Shown piece by piece: positions 7,014-15,753 of a stretch of DNA of 64,000 bases. The notes beneath the pieces are model-generated. The model was not told where the DNA came from, searched no databases, and saw only the letters and a list, made by a program, of their open reading frames with translations. Position 1 is the first letter of the stretch; each line of letters begins with the position of its first letter. Location of the stretch: positions 310,001-374,000 of the forward strand of contig NZ_CP116338.1 in assembly GCF_028198145.1 (NCBI RefSeq), in the 5' to 3' direction. Origin of the DNA: Microbacterium sp. nov. GSS16 (lineage in GTDB: Bacteria; Actinomycetota; Actinomycetes; Actinomycetales; Microbacteriaceae). Position numbers and translations under genes: made by a program.

Positions 7014-9761
7014 GTGTCCACCCTTCTCTCCTCGCTCGGCCGCTGGTCGTTCCGCCACCCCTGGCGCGTGCTCGTCGCCTGGCTGATCGTGCTCGGAGTC
7101 GCCGGCGGCGGCGCCCTGGGGCTCGGCGCGGGAACCGACAACACATTCTCCATCCCCGGCACCGAATCTCAGGCCGGACTCGAGCAGCTGCAGCGCACCT
7201 TCCCCCAGGTGAGCGGCACGAACGCGCAGTTCATCGTCGTCGCCGCCGACGGCGATGACGTGACCGATTCGGCGTACCGCGACGGCATCGAGAGCACCGT
7301 CCGCGATCTCGAGCGCATCGACGGCGTGCTCGCCGTGACCTCGCCCTACGACGAGAACATCTCGGGCATGGTCAACACCGAGAAGACCGCGGCCATCGTG
7401 CGCCTGCAGTTCGACGGGCAGTCCACCGACGTGCCCGACAGTGTGAAAGACGACCTGCAGCAGCAGGTCGACGACCTGGCCGCGGCGCTGCCCGACGGGT
7501 CGCAGACGGCTCTCGGCGGCGACCTGTTCGCGTCGTCGATCCCCACCGTGACGATCACCGAGGCGATCGGTCTGCTCATCGCGCTGCTCGTGCTGATCGT
7601 CACCTTCCGCTCGTTCGTCGTCGCAGGGCTCCCGCTGCTGACGGCCGTGCTCGGCGTCGGCATCTCGATGGCCGGCATCTTCGCGGCGACTGCGTTCGCG
7701 ACCGTCTCGTCGACCACCCCCTTGCTCGCCCTCATGCTCGGTCTCGCGGTCGGCATCGACTACGCGCTGTTCATCGTCGCGCGCCATCAGGACCAGGTGC
7801 GCGACGGCATGGCACCCGAGGAGTCGGCGGCGCGCGCGGTCGGCACGGCCGGCTCCGCCGTCGTGTTCGCCGGCGTCACGGTGCTGATCGCCCTGATCGG
7901 GCTCGGCTTCGCGGGCATCCCGTTCCTGACGACGATGGGCATCGCCGCCTCGGTCGCCGTCGCGATCGCCGTCGCGATCTCGGTCACCCTCACCCCTGCG
8001 ATGCTCGGCTTCCTGAAGGGTCGCGTCGCGGGACGCCCGCGTCGCGCGCGCCAGGCGCGCCAGAAGAAGGATGCCCCGCCCCGGCCCGCCTTCTCTCGCC
8101 GTTGGGTCGACGCCATCACGAAGCGCCCCATCGTCGTCGCCACCGCGGTCATCGTCGGCCTCGGCATCGTGGCGATCCCGGCCCTCAGCCTCAATCTCGC
8201 CCTTCCCAACGCGGGCGTGCTGCCCAAGGGTTCCGAGGCACGGGTCAGCTACGACCTCACCGCCGAGGAGTTCGGCCCCGGCTTCAACGGCCCGCTGATC
8301 CTCACCGGCACGATCGTCACCTCCACCGACCCGCTGACCCTCATGCAGGATCTCGGCGACGAGGTCGAGAAGCTCCCGGGTGTGCGCGAGGTCGCGCTCG
8401 CGACGCCGAACGAGATGGCCGACACCGGCATCGTGCAGATCATCCCGAAGACGGCACCAGACGACCCGGCGACCAGCGACCTGGTGCGCGAGCTGCGCTC
8501 GCACCACGACGAATGGCTCGACGAGTACGGGATCGATCTGAAGGTCACCGGTTTCACCGCCGTCGCGATCGACATCTCCGACCAGCTCGGCGCGGCGCTG
8601 CTGCCGTTCGGCGTGTTCGTGATCGGCCTCTCGCTGATCCTGCTCGCCGTCGTGTTCCGCTCGATCTGGGTGCCGGTCACCGCCGCGATCGGCTACCTGC
8701 TCTCGATCGTCGCCGCCTTCGGGGTCGTCGCCGCCGTGTTCGAGTGGGGCTGGTTCGCCGACGCCCTGCACGTGGCGCGAACCGGCCCGATCATCAGCTT
8801 CATGCCGATCGTGCTGATGGGCGTGCTGTTCGGTCTGGCGATGGACTACCAGGTGTTCCTCGTCTCGCGGATGCGCGAGGACTTCGTGCACTCCGGCGCC
8901 CTTCGACAGGCTCAGGGTCCCAGAGCCGCCGCGATCGAGGCCGTCCGCTCCGGATTCGCCGGCACCGCCCGCGTCGTCACCGCCGCAGCGCTCATCATGT
9001 TCGCCGTCTTCGTCGCGTTCGTGCCCGAAGGCGACTCGTCGCTCAAGCCGATCGCCCTGGGGCTCGCCGCGGGCATCGCGATCGATGCCTTCCTCGTGCG
9101 CATGACGCTGATCCCTGCCGTGATGGCGATCCTCGGCGACCGCGCGTGGAGCATCCCGCGGTGGATGCAGCGCATCCTCCCGCACGTCGACATCGAGGGC
9201 GAGGCGGTCGAGCGCGAGCGCGCGCTGGACGCATGGCCGGGCGACGACAGCATCCTGGCCGCCGACGATCTCGTCGTCGACGGTGCCGGGATCCACGGCG
9301 CGCACCTGCGGCTCGCGCCCGGCGCATCGCTGGTCGTCACCGGCGCGTCCCCTCGCGCACTGCGGACGCTGGCTCTCGTGCTGGCGGGGCGGGTGAAACC
9401 GGATGCCGGGAAGCTGCGCGTCACGGATCACCTGCTGCCTGGCCGCTCGGCGTGGGTGCGCGCGCACGTCGGCGTGGCCCTGCTCGATGAGCCGGACATC
9501 GGCGCCCAGCTCGGCGAAGCGTTGCGCGGGCGGACCGGACTGGTGATCCTCGACGGAGTCGAGCGCATCCCAGCATCCGATCGCGACCAGCTCGTCGCGC
9601 GGCTTCGCGACGCAGGCGACCTCGCGGTCGTCTTCACCACGACCGACCCGGATGCCGCGCAGCGCCTGCTCGTGGATGCCGGCCGGGCCCAGGCATCCGT
9701 CACCGACCTGCGCGAGAGCGCTGCCCTCCCGACCTCCGACTCGACCGAGGTGAACGCATGA
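7014..9761 (+). CDS. MMPL-family exporter with fused C-terminal P-loop-like domain
   Basis: 915 residues. Residues 1-735 or so form an RND/MMPL transporter: an N-terminal membrane helix, two large extracellular loops and two helix bundles with the conserved Asp-Tyr pairs VGIDYALFI and LAMDYQVFL, which carry the proton relay. Residues 740-915 are extra: GASPRALRTLALVLAG sits like a decayed Walker A, and RTGLVILDGVERI like a Walker B, as in an ABC ATPase without its catalytic lysine. The start is GTG 7014, 4 bases after GGAGG. The gene overlaps the YhgE gene by 4 bases (ATGA). An inserted repeat lies at 8896. The exported substrate is unknown; lipids or drugs are usual for the family. Confidence 0.88.
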   Translation: MSTLLSSLGRWSFRHPWRVLVAWLIVLGVAGGGALGLGAGTDNTFSIPGTESQAGLEQLQRTFPQVSGTNAQFIVVAADGDDVTDSAYRDGIESTVRDLERIDGVLAVTSPYDENISGMVNTEKTAAIVRLQFDGQSTDVPDSVKDDLQQQVDDLAAALPDGSQTALGGDLFASSIPTVTITEAIGLLIALLVLIVTFRSFVVAGLPLLTAVLGVGISMAGIFAATAFATVSSTTPLLALMLGLAVGIDYALFIVARHQDQVRDGMAPEESAARAVGTAGSAVVFAGVTVLIALIGLGFAGIPFLTTMGIAASVAVAIAVAISVTLTPAMLGFLKGRVAGRPRRARQARQKKDAPPRPAFSRRWVDAITKRPIVVATAVIVGLGIVAIPALSLNLALPNAGVLPKGSEARVSYDLTAEEFGPGFNGPLILTGTIVTSTDPLTLMQDLGDEVEKLPGVREVALATPNEMADTGIVQIIPKTAPDDPATSDLVRELRSHHDEWLDEYGIDLKVTGFTAVAIDISDQLGAALLPFGVFVIGLSLILLAVVFRSIWVPVTAAIGYLLSIVAAFGVVAAVFEWGWFADALHVARTGPIISFMPIVLMGVLFGLAMDYQVFLVSRMREDFVHSGALRQAQGPRAAAIEAVRSGFAGTARVVTAAALIMFAVFVAFVPEGDSSLKPIALGLAAGIAIDAFLVRMTLIPAVMAILGDRAWSIPRWMQRILPHVDIEGEAVERERALDAWPGDDSILAADDLVVDGAGIHGAHLRLAPGASLVVTGASPRALRTLALVLAGRVKPDAGKLRVTDHLLPGRSAWVRAHVGVALLDEPDIGAQLGEALRGRTGLVILDGVERIPASDRDQLVARLRDAGDLAVVFTTTDPDAAQRLLVDAGRAQASVTDLRESAALPTSDSTEVNA
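8896..8924 (+). repeat. CTTCGACAGGCTCAGG repeat inserted in frame in mmpL
   Basis: GCGCCCTTCGACAGGCTCAGGG-type sequence, common between genes in Microbacteriaceae, lies inside the open frame just after VSRMREDFVHSG. It encodes ALRQAQGPRA, uses the rare codons CGA and AGA, and separates two conserved membrane segments. A related copy (TTCGACCGGCTCAGGA) is in the hairpin at 31266. Confidence 0.6.
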
Positions 9762-11782
9762 CCCTCCCCATCGAACGCGCACGCTCGCGGCGGCCGATCA
9801 CCTGGCTGACCCTGATCGGTGTACTGCTGCTGCCCGCGATGATCGGCGGGATCCTCGTCGCGGCACTGCACAACCCGACCGACCGCCTCGAGGAGATGAC
9901 GGCCGCGGTCGTCAACCTCGACAAGCCGGTCACTATCGACGGGCAGTACACCCCGCTCGGCCGCCAGCTCGCAGCTGGCCTCGTGGAGGGCTCGGACGAA
10001 CTCGATTCGAACCTCACCTGGGTCATCTCGAACGAGGACGACGCCGCCGAGGGCATGGCCGACGGCCGGTACCAGGCGGTCGTGACGATCCCGAAGTCGT
10101 TCTCGAAGGACGCGACCTCGGCGGGCGTCGCTTTGCAGGAGGGCGAGGGATCTGCCGAACAGGCGGAGATCAGCGTCACCACCCCGCCCGACGGGCGGGT
10201 GGCCGACGGGCTGATCAGCCAGCAGATCGCCTCGGTGGCCGCATCTACCCTCGGAACGATGCTGAGCGAGGCGACGGTCGGCAACGTGCTGATCGGCTTC
10301 AAGACCATCGGCGACCAGATCGGCGACGCCGCCGACGGCGCCGATCAGCTCGCCGACGGTGCACGTTCGGCGGCCGACGGTGCGGCGGAGATCCCAGGCG
10401 GTGCGACGCAGCTGGCCGACGGGGCGAACAAGCTCGCGGACGGCGCGGGTGAGCTGGCTGGAGGCGCGGGTCAGCTCTCCAGCGGGGCAACGCAGCTTGG
10501 AACTGGGCTGGACACCATCGCGGGGAAGGCTCGCGAAGCAGCAAACGGCGCCACGACGCTCGGGCAAGGTCTGACTGCTGGCGCCACGGCACTGACTGAC
10601 CCGCAGGGGGAGACGCCAAGCCTCGTGTCGAGCGCGGCCGCGGCATCCGATAGGGCCCAGCAGACCGCGGGTATCGTGCGTAGCAGCGCCGGAGAGATTG
10701 GCGCTTTGTCAGCGCAATGCATCGCCGCCGGCGCCTCGCGACAGTTCTGTGATGAGCTCGGCGGAGCCGCATCCAACCTTGGCGCAGCTGTGCAACCTGC
10801 CTTGGAGAGCCAGGCATACACGGGTGGAGTCGCTCGCGGCGTAGCAGCGGTGCCCGGTCAGCTTCGCGCTGCGGGGGACGTGGCCTCGCAGCTAGGCGCA
10901 GGACTGGGACAGTTGGCAGCCGGCGTCGCGCAGTCTGCAGACGGAGCTCGTAGCCTCTCGGCCGGTGCTGACGGCATCAGCACCGGAGCATCGGGCCTCG
11001 CCTCCGGCGCCTCGCAGCTGGGAGACGGCATCTCCGCGCTCGGTGACGGTGCGGGTGAGCTCTCGAACGGGCTCGACGAACTGGCATCCGGCACCGGCGA
11101 TCTCGCCGAGGGTCTGCGCACCGCCTCGACCTCGCTGCCGTCGTTCGACGACGAGCAGTCGACCTCGCTCGCGTCGGTGATCGCCGACCCGGTCACCTCT
11201 AACTCCAACTCGAACGACTTCTTCGGGCCCGCGACGATCCCGCTGCTGTCGGCCGTCGTGCTGTGGTTCGGGGCACTGGCGACGTTCATCGCGCTGCGGG
11301 CGGTTCCCGGCAGCGCCCTCACTTCACGACGCTCGTCGGCGGGCATGGTGCTGCGCGGCTTCTGGCCCGCCGCGGCGATCGGCGCGGCCCAGGGCCTGGT
11401 GCTCGCACTGGTCGTGCAGCTCGTCGTCGAATACGACGCGGCGACATGGTGGGGCTTCGCCGGTTTCGCGATCAGCGCCGGCATCGCGTTCGCGGCGATC
11501 AACCAGGCGCTCGTCGCCGTGCTCGGCGGCATCGGCCGATGGATCAGCGCCCTGGTCGGTGTGCTGGCGTTCGCGACCAGCCTGATCTCGACGGTGCCCG
11601 ACTGGCTCGCCGGTCTCGGAGCCGCGATGCCGACGGCGCCGGCGCTGAGCGGGCTGATCGAGCCGAGTGGAGCGGCCTTCGCCGGGCTGGTCGTGTGGGC
11701 CGTGCTGTCTCTGGTGGCCGCGACCGTGGCCGTGGCCACCCGGCGCACGGCCTCTGCCAAGGCGGTGCTGGCCGCGGCATAG
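9758..11782 (+). CDS. YhgE/Pip-type membrane protein
   Basis: 674 residues. One N-terminal membrane helix (about 17-37) is followed by a long extracellular region with two blocks of GA-x-x-L-A-x-GA repeats (about 185-250 and 380-460), a hallmark of YhgE/Pip proteins, then an ABC2-type bundle of five or six helices (about 490-670). Relatives serve as phage-infection proteins or ESX-like secretion accessories; no role is proven here. The ATG overlaps the mmpL stop by 4 bases, so both belong to the TetR-controlled operon and may act together. The middle part, about 10480-10960, has clearly different codon choice and contains a Cys pair (AQCIAAG and RQFCDEL). Confidence 0.87.
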   Translation: MTLPIERARSRRPITWLTLIGVLLLPAMIGGILVAALHNPTDRLEEMTAAVVNLDKPVTIDGQYTPLGRQLAAGLVEGSDELDSNLTWVISNEDDAAEGMADGRYQAVVTIPKSFSKDATSAGVALQEGEGSAEQAEISVTTPPDGRVADGLISQQIASVAASTLGTMLSEATVGNVLIGFKTIGDQIGDAADGADQLADGARSAADGAAEIPGGATQLADGANKLADGAGELAGGAGQLSSGATQLGTGLDTIAGKAREAANGATTLGQGLTAGATALTDPQGETPSLVSSAAAASDRAQQTAGIVRSSAGEIGALSAQCIAAGASRQFCDELGGAASNLGAAVQPALESQAYTGGVARGVAAVPGQLRAAGDVASQLGAGLGQLAAGVAQSADGARSLSAGADGISTGASGLASGASQLGDGISALGDGAGELSNGLDELASGTGDLAEGLRTASTSLPSFDDEQSTSLASVIADPVTSNSNSNDFFGPATIPLLSAVVLWFGALATFIALRAVPGSALTSRRSSAGMVLRGFWPAAAIGAAQGLVLALVVQLVVEYDAATWWGFAGFAISAGIAFAAINQALVAVLGGIGRWISALVGVLAFATSLISTVPDWLAGLGAAMPTAPALSGLIEPSGAAFAGLVVWAVLSLVAATVAVATRRTASAKAVLAAA

Positions 11783-11818
11783 CATCGGGTGCTGCGGCCG
11801 GCTCATCGGACGCAGGCG

Positions 11819-11870
11819 AACAGACAAGGGTAGGACGGATCAGGCGATCCGCGTCCTACCCTCGTCTGTT
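11819..11870. terminator. Long imperfect hairpin after the mmpL-yhgE operon
   Basis: AACAGAC...AGGGTAGGACG and its complement at 11853-11870 enclose GATC-AGGC-GATC, giving over 20 base pairs with two small bulges. It starts 36 bases after the yhgE stop. No T-run follows. The arm sequence GGTAGGACGGATCAG resembles the repeats at 12006 and 12184. Confidence 0.65.
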
Positions 11871-11960
11871 CTCCGACGTGTGCGTGGCGCTGTCGGAGAG
11901 CGGGCTCGGCGGAAGAGCGCTCGCGCTGCGAACAGCGCCGCCCGAAAGTAGGCGAACGAG

Positions 11961-12257
11961 CCGAGGTAGGCGCAACACGAGACAGTCGAGCGCGCCGAGG
12001 TAGGCGAACAAGCCGAGGTAGGACGAATCAGCGGAGTGAACTCCGACCTCCGCGAGTTGGCCTACCTCCGCGCGGGCGCGGGCGCCGGACACGAGCCGTG
12101 TCGCGAATCAGGCGCGGGCCCCAGGCATCCATCACCACGTCCGGGCCACTCAGCCGAGGTAGGCGAACAAGCCGAGGTAGGACGAACAAGCCCAGGTAGG
12201 ACGAATCAGCGGAGTGAACTCCGACCTCCGCGTGTTGGCCTTCCTCCGCGCGGGCGC
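11961..12257. repeat. Repeat-rich intergenic region: 74-bp direct repeat and CCGAGGTAGG units
   Basis: Two 74-bp copies, 12006-12079 and 12184-12257, differ at three positions. Each contains GCGGAG-TGAA-CTCCG and is flanked by GAGGTAGG on the left and CCTACCTC on the right (one base decayed in copy two), so each can fold into a hairpin. Short CCGAGGTAGG(C/A)GAA units also occur around 11961, 11995, 12153 and 12171. The 505-base gap between yhgE and ccsB shows no convincing gene. The hairpins may end ccsB transcription (minus strand). Confidence 0.65.
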
Positions 12258-12287
12258 TGAGAGCTAGAGGCTGAAATGCAGCGAGGC

Positions 12288-13283
12288 TCAGCTCAGGCCG
12301 GAGTACGCGTGCAGTCCCTTGAAGAAGACGTTCACGATGGCGAAGTTGAAGATGACGGCGGTGAAGCCGGTGATCGACAGCCATGCCGAGGGGTTGCCGC
12401 GCCAGCCGCGCGTCGCGCGGGCGTGGATGTACCCGGCGTAGAGCACCCAGATGATGAAGGTCCAGGTCTCCTTCACGTCGAAGCCCCAGTAGCGGCCCCA
12501 GGCGTCCTGCGCCCAGATCGAGCCGGCGATCAGGGTGAAGGTCCAGAAGATGAAGCCGACGACGGTGAAGTGGTAGGCCATGTTCTCGAGGCGCACCGTG
12601 TTCGGCAGCGTGCGCAGGAAGCCCGGGCCGGCGTTTTCGACCCCCTCGGCGATGCGACGCTCGCGCCGCGACTGCATCAGCTGCATGACCGAAAGCGCGA
12701 ACGCCAGGGCGAACAGCGCGGTCGACAGCGACGCCACGAAGACGTGGATCACGAGCCACACCGACTTCAGCGGGTCGACCAGCGGCGTGACCGAGACGTA
12801 GAAGTTCGCCGCGGCGGCGCCGAGCAGCACGACCACGAGGCCCGAGATGAACGTGCCCAGGTAGCGCAGATCGATGCGGGTGAGCACCACCAGGTACACG
12901 GCCATGATCAGCAGCGTGCCGACCATCGCGAACTCGTACAGGTTCGCCCACGGCACGCGGCCGGCGGCGAAGCCGCGGGTCAGCGTCGAGGTGAGATGGA
13001 ACAGCCACCCCAGGATGGCCAGCGCCGTGCCGATGCGGGCGAAGATGTAGCGCGGCTTGCCGCTCCCGCCCTTCCCCCGCTTGCCTGCGGCGGCTCCGGA
13101 TGCCGGTGAGCCGGCGCCACGGGCATCCGCTCCCCCCGCCGCGACCAGCACCGGCGCCTCGACCTCGGCGGTCGTCGCCGACGAGCGTCGGGCGAGGTCG
13201 AACGCGTAGGCGACGAACGAGCCGGCGTAGACGGCGATGGCCGTCCACAGCGTGAGGATCGAAATCGAATCGAGGTCGGGCAT
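12288..13283 (-). CDS. ccsB: Cytochrome c biogenesis protein CcsB (CcsA/ResC type)
   Basis: Haem-handling membrane protein of System II cytochrome c maturation, working with ResB to deliver haem outside the membrane. 331 residues, about eight membrane helices. The haem-binding Trp-rich loop reads WGRYWGFDVKETW, with conserved His in ENMAYHF and GYIHARATRG. Residues 45-76 are a Gly/Ala/Lys-rich linker between helices 1 and 2 that looks lineage-specific. It follows resB by 3 bases and is last in the resA-ccdA-resB-ccsB operon. In most actinobacteria this ResC-like protein is called CcsB. Confidence 0.93.
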   Translation of the reverse strand: MPDLDSISILTLWTAIAVYAGSFVAYAFDLARRSSATTAEVEAPVLVAAGGADARGAGSPASGAAAGKRGKGGSGKPRYIFARIGTALAILGWLFHLTSTLTRGFAAGRVPWANLYEFAMVGTLLIMAVYLVVLTRIDLRYLGTFISGLVVVLLGAAAANFYVSVTPLVDPLKSVWLVIHVFVASLSTALFALAFALSVMQLMQSRRERRIAEGVENAGPGFLRTLPNTVRLENMAYHFTVVGFIFWTFTLIAGSIWAQDAWGRYWGFDVKETWTFIIWVLYAGYIHARATRGWRGNPSAWLSITGFTAVIFNFAIVNVFFKGLHAYSGLS

Positions 13284-13286
13284 GGG

Positions 13287-15011
13287 TCATGCTCCCTTCG
13301 CGGGGGTCGAGCTCTCTGGCGCGGCCGCTTCGAGAAGCCGCTCGTGTCCGCGGACGAGGTCGTCCACGGCGGCGGCGAGGGTCGGATCGTCGCCGCGGGC
13401 GAGGGCGGCGTACTCGAGGTGGATGCCGTCATCAGCGGCGGTGGCCTTCACCCACATGCGCCGGCGCGGCACGAAGAGGGCGAGCCCCAGACCGCCGAGG
13501 GCGAGCAGCGCGAACGCCAGCACCCACGGAGCGGAGGCGTCGTGGTGGATCTGCAGCGAGACGTAGCGCTTGACCGACTGCAGGGTGTCGTTCGCGCCCT
13601 CCGGCGACACGTTCTCGAACGTGACCGTGCCGAGCCCGTCGGGCAGGTCGGCCGTCTCGCCGGGCTGCAGCTCGATCGACTTCGTATCGGTGGTGCGCCC
13701 GTTGAGCTTCTCGAGACCGTCGGTGTCGAGTTCGAACACCGACACCGGCTTGCCGCCGTCGACGCCCAGGTCGCCCTGGTACACGTCGAGCGTCAGCAGC
13801 GGGAGATTCAGCGCACCGTGCACCGACGTGTACGCGCCGCTCTTCATCTTCAAGGGTGTCGGATAGAGGAAGCCGATCATGCCGAGCTGCTCGGGCATGC
13901 CGTCGGTGATCTTGACCACGCCGAGCGAGGTCATGGCGCTGTCCTGCGGCAGGAACTCCACCGGCCCGCTGAACACCTTCTCGCCTTCGGCGTTGCGCAC
14001 CGTGATGGTCGGCGCGTAGCCGTTGCCGAGCAGGTAGATGCTGTCGCCGCCGACGTGCAGCGGGTGGTTGACCCGCACGGTTCCCTTGCTCGTCGAGCCG
14101 TCTACGTTACGCACCGAGAGGTTGGCGGCGAAGTTGCCCGCCTGGCCGGCGCCGGGGGTGCCGAAGTCCTCGTAGGTGACGTCGAACGAGTCGAGGGTCA
14201 GCGCGTAGGGCTGGAAGGAGTCGTCGGCGACGAAACGCCCTCGGTTGATCGAGTTGTAGTCGATCAGGGTGTTGACGTAGCTGGCGCCCTCGATGACCAC
14301 GCGCTGGCCGGTGTACGCGAAGCCGCCGCCGATGCCCACCGTGACGAGCACTCCGACGAGGGCGATGTGGAAGAGCAGGTTGCCCGTCTCGCGCCAGTAG
14401 CCGCGCTCGGCCGACACAGACCAGGTGCGACCCCGGTCGTAGCGGGCGACGCGATAGCCGAGCGATTTCAGCTGCTTCTCGGCGACGTCGATCGCGGCGG
14501 CCGGGTCGCCGTTCTCGCGCGTCACCGAGCGGTGGTGCTCGAGCCGCCCTAGCCGCGCCGGGGTGCGCGGCGGCAGCGCGCGCAGCGCCTTGGCGTGGTG
14601 CTTGATGCGCGGGATGATGCAGCCGATCAGCGAGATGAACAGCAGCAGGTAGATGGCCGAGAACCACGGCGACGAGTACACGTCGAACATCCGCATCGCG
14701 TCGAGCACCGGGAAGATGTCGGGGTTGTTCTGCTTGTACTGCACGACACCGTTGGGGTCGGCTGTGCGCTGCGGGAACACCGATCCGGGGATCGCGGCGA
14801 TGGCGAGGATGAGCAGCAGCACCAGCGCGACGCGCATCGACGTCAGCTGACGCCAGCCCCAACGCAGCCAGCCGACGACGCCCAGCTTGGGCTGGTTGAT
14901 CTCGTTGTCGTCGACGGGAGCGGAGTCGATGTGATCGGAGGGGCGGAGCGGATCGGATGCCGCTGCCGCGCCCTCATCGAGCCCTGAGTTATCAGAGGGG
15001 GAGGATGACAC
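13287..15011 (-). CDS. resB: ResB-family cytochrome c biogenesis protein
   Basis: 574 residues. An acidic N-terminal tail (1-50) is followed by membrane helices at about 60-80 and 118-138, another at about 210-232, a large extracytoplasmic domain (240-520) and a C-terminal helix near 522-542 (WVLAFALLALGGLGLALFV). This matches ResB, the CcsB partner in haem delivery. The helix-1 segment RVALVLLLILAIAAIPGSV is typical. The GTG start at 15011 overlaps the 3' end of ccdA by 20 bases, so translation is coupled. Confidence 0.92.
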   Translation of the reverse strand: MSSSPSDNSGLDEGAAAASDPLRPSDHIDSAPVDDNEINQPKLGVVGWLRWGWRQLTSMRVALVLLLILAIAAIPGSVFPQRTADPNGVVQYKQNNPDIFPVLDAMRMFDVYSSPWFSAIYLLLFISLIGCIIPRIKHHAKALRALPPRTPARLGRLEHHRSVTRENGDPAAAIDVAEKQLKSLGYRVARYDRGRTWSVSAERGYWRETGNLLFHIALVGVLVTVGIGGGFAYTGQRVVIEGASYVNTLIDYNSINRGRFVADDSFQPYALTLDSFDVTYEDFGTPGAGQAGNFAANLSVRNVDGSTSKGTVRVNHPLHVGGDSIYLLGNGYAPTITVRNAEGEKVFSGPVEFLPQDSAMTSLGVVKITDGMPEQLGMIGFLYPTPLKMKSGAYTSVHGALNLPLLTLDVYQGDLGVDGGKPVSVFELDTDGLEKLNGRTTDTKSIELQPGETADLPDGLGTVTFENVSPEGANDTLQSVKRYVSLQIHHDASAPWVLAFALLALGGLGLALFVPRRRMWVKATAADDGIHLEYAALARGDDPTLAAAVDDLVRGHERLLEAAAPESSTPAKGA

Positions 15012-15753
15012 TGCTCATCACCGCCGTGAGTCGAGACATGATCTGGGTCCATACGCCGGTGACCATCAGCACACCGAGCACGATCAGCAGCGCGCCGCCG
15101 ACGATATTGACGGTGCGGATGTGGCGACGCATGAAGGCGGTCGCGCTGGTCGCCCAGCCGAAGCCGAGCGCGACGAGCAGGAACGGGATGCCGAGGCCGA
15201 GCGAGTACGCGACGCCGAGCAGTCCGGCGCGCCACGGGTCGCCCAGCGTCCAGCCGACGCTGATGATGGCGCCGAGCGTCGGTCCCGTGCACGGCGCCCA
15301 GCCGATCGCGAGGGTGAAGCCGAGCAGCGGCGCGCCGATGAGGCCGGCCGTCGAGTCGACCTGCATCTTGTACTGCCGCTGCGCGAAGCCGAACAGCCCG
15401 AGGAAGACCAGGCCCATCAGCACGACCACGCCGCCCAGGATGCGGGTGATGAGGTCGCCCCATTCGAGGAAGAAGACGGATGCCGCGCCGCCGATCACCG
15501 TGTAGGCGACGAACACCACCGTGAACCCGGCGATGAACAGGAGGACGCCGAGCAGCATCCGCCGGCGCTGGGAGGCGGGAGCGGCGACCTGTGCCGAGGG
15601 CGCCGTAGCGCCCGCCGCTCCCCCGAGGAACCCGAGGTAGCCCGGTACGAGCGGCAGGATGCACGGCGACAGGAACGACACGAGCCCGGCGAGCAGGGCG
15701 AGCGGAATGGCGATCCAGAGCGCGCCGGCTCCGATCACGGCATCCGGGGTCAC
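14992..15753 (-). CDS. ccdA: CcdA-type thiol-disulfide transmembrane protein
   Basis: Carries reducing power from cytoplasmic thioredoxin across the membrane to ResA, which keeps apocytochrome c cysteines reduced. 253 residues with six helices; the redox pair is Cys31 (SFLSPCILPLVPGY) and Cys155 (AIGWAPCTGPTLG). The GTG start at 15753 overlaps the resA stop (GTGA) by 4 bases. Codons further upstream in this frame lie within resA and give no membrane-protein sequence, so they are excluded. Confidence 0.93.
   Translation of the reverse strand: MTPDAVIGAGALWIAIPLALLAGLVSFLSPCILPLVPGYLGFLGGAAGATAPSAQVAAPASQRRRMLLGVLLFIAGFTVVFVAYTVIGGAASVFFLEWGDLITRILGGVVVLMGLVFLGLFGFAQRQYKMQVDSTAGLIGAPLLGFTLAIGWAPCTGPTLGAIISVGWTLGDPWRAGLLGVAYSLGLGIPFLLVALGFGWATSATAFMRRHIRTVNIVGGALLIVLGVLMVTGVWTQIMSRLTAVMSSVILPL

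Noticed and set aside
6969..9782. Very long open frame opposite mmpL on the minus strand
   Set aside because: Asp/His/Arg-rich and without domain signatures; it is the usual antisense shadow of a GC-rich gene, whereas the plus strand has clear MMPL motifs.
12006..12257. CRISPR-like repeats
   Set aside because: Only two long copies plus short units with unequal spacing and no cas genes.
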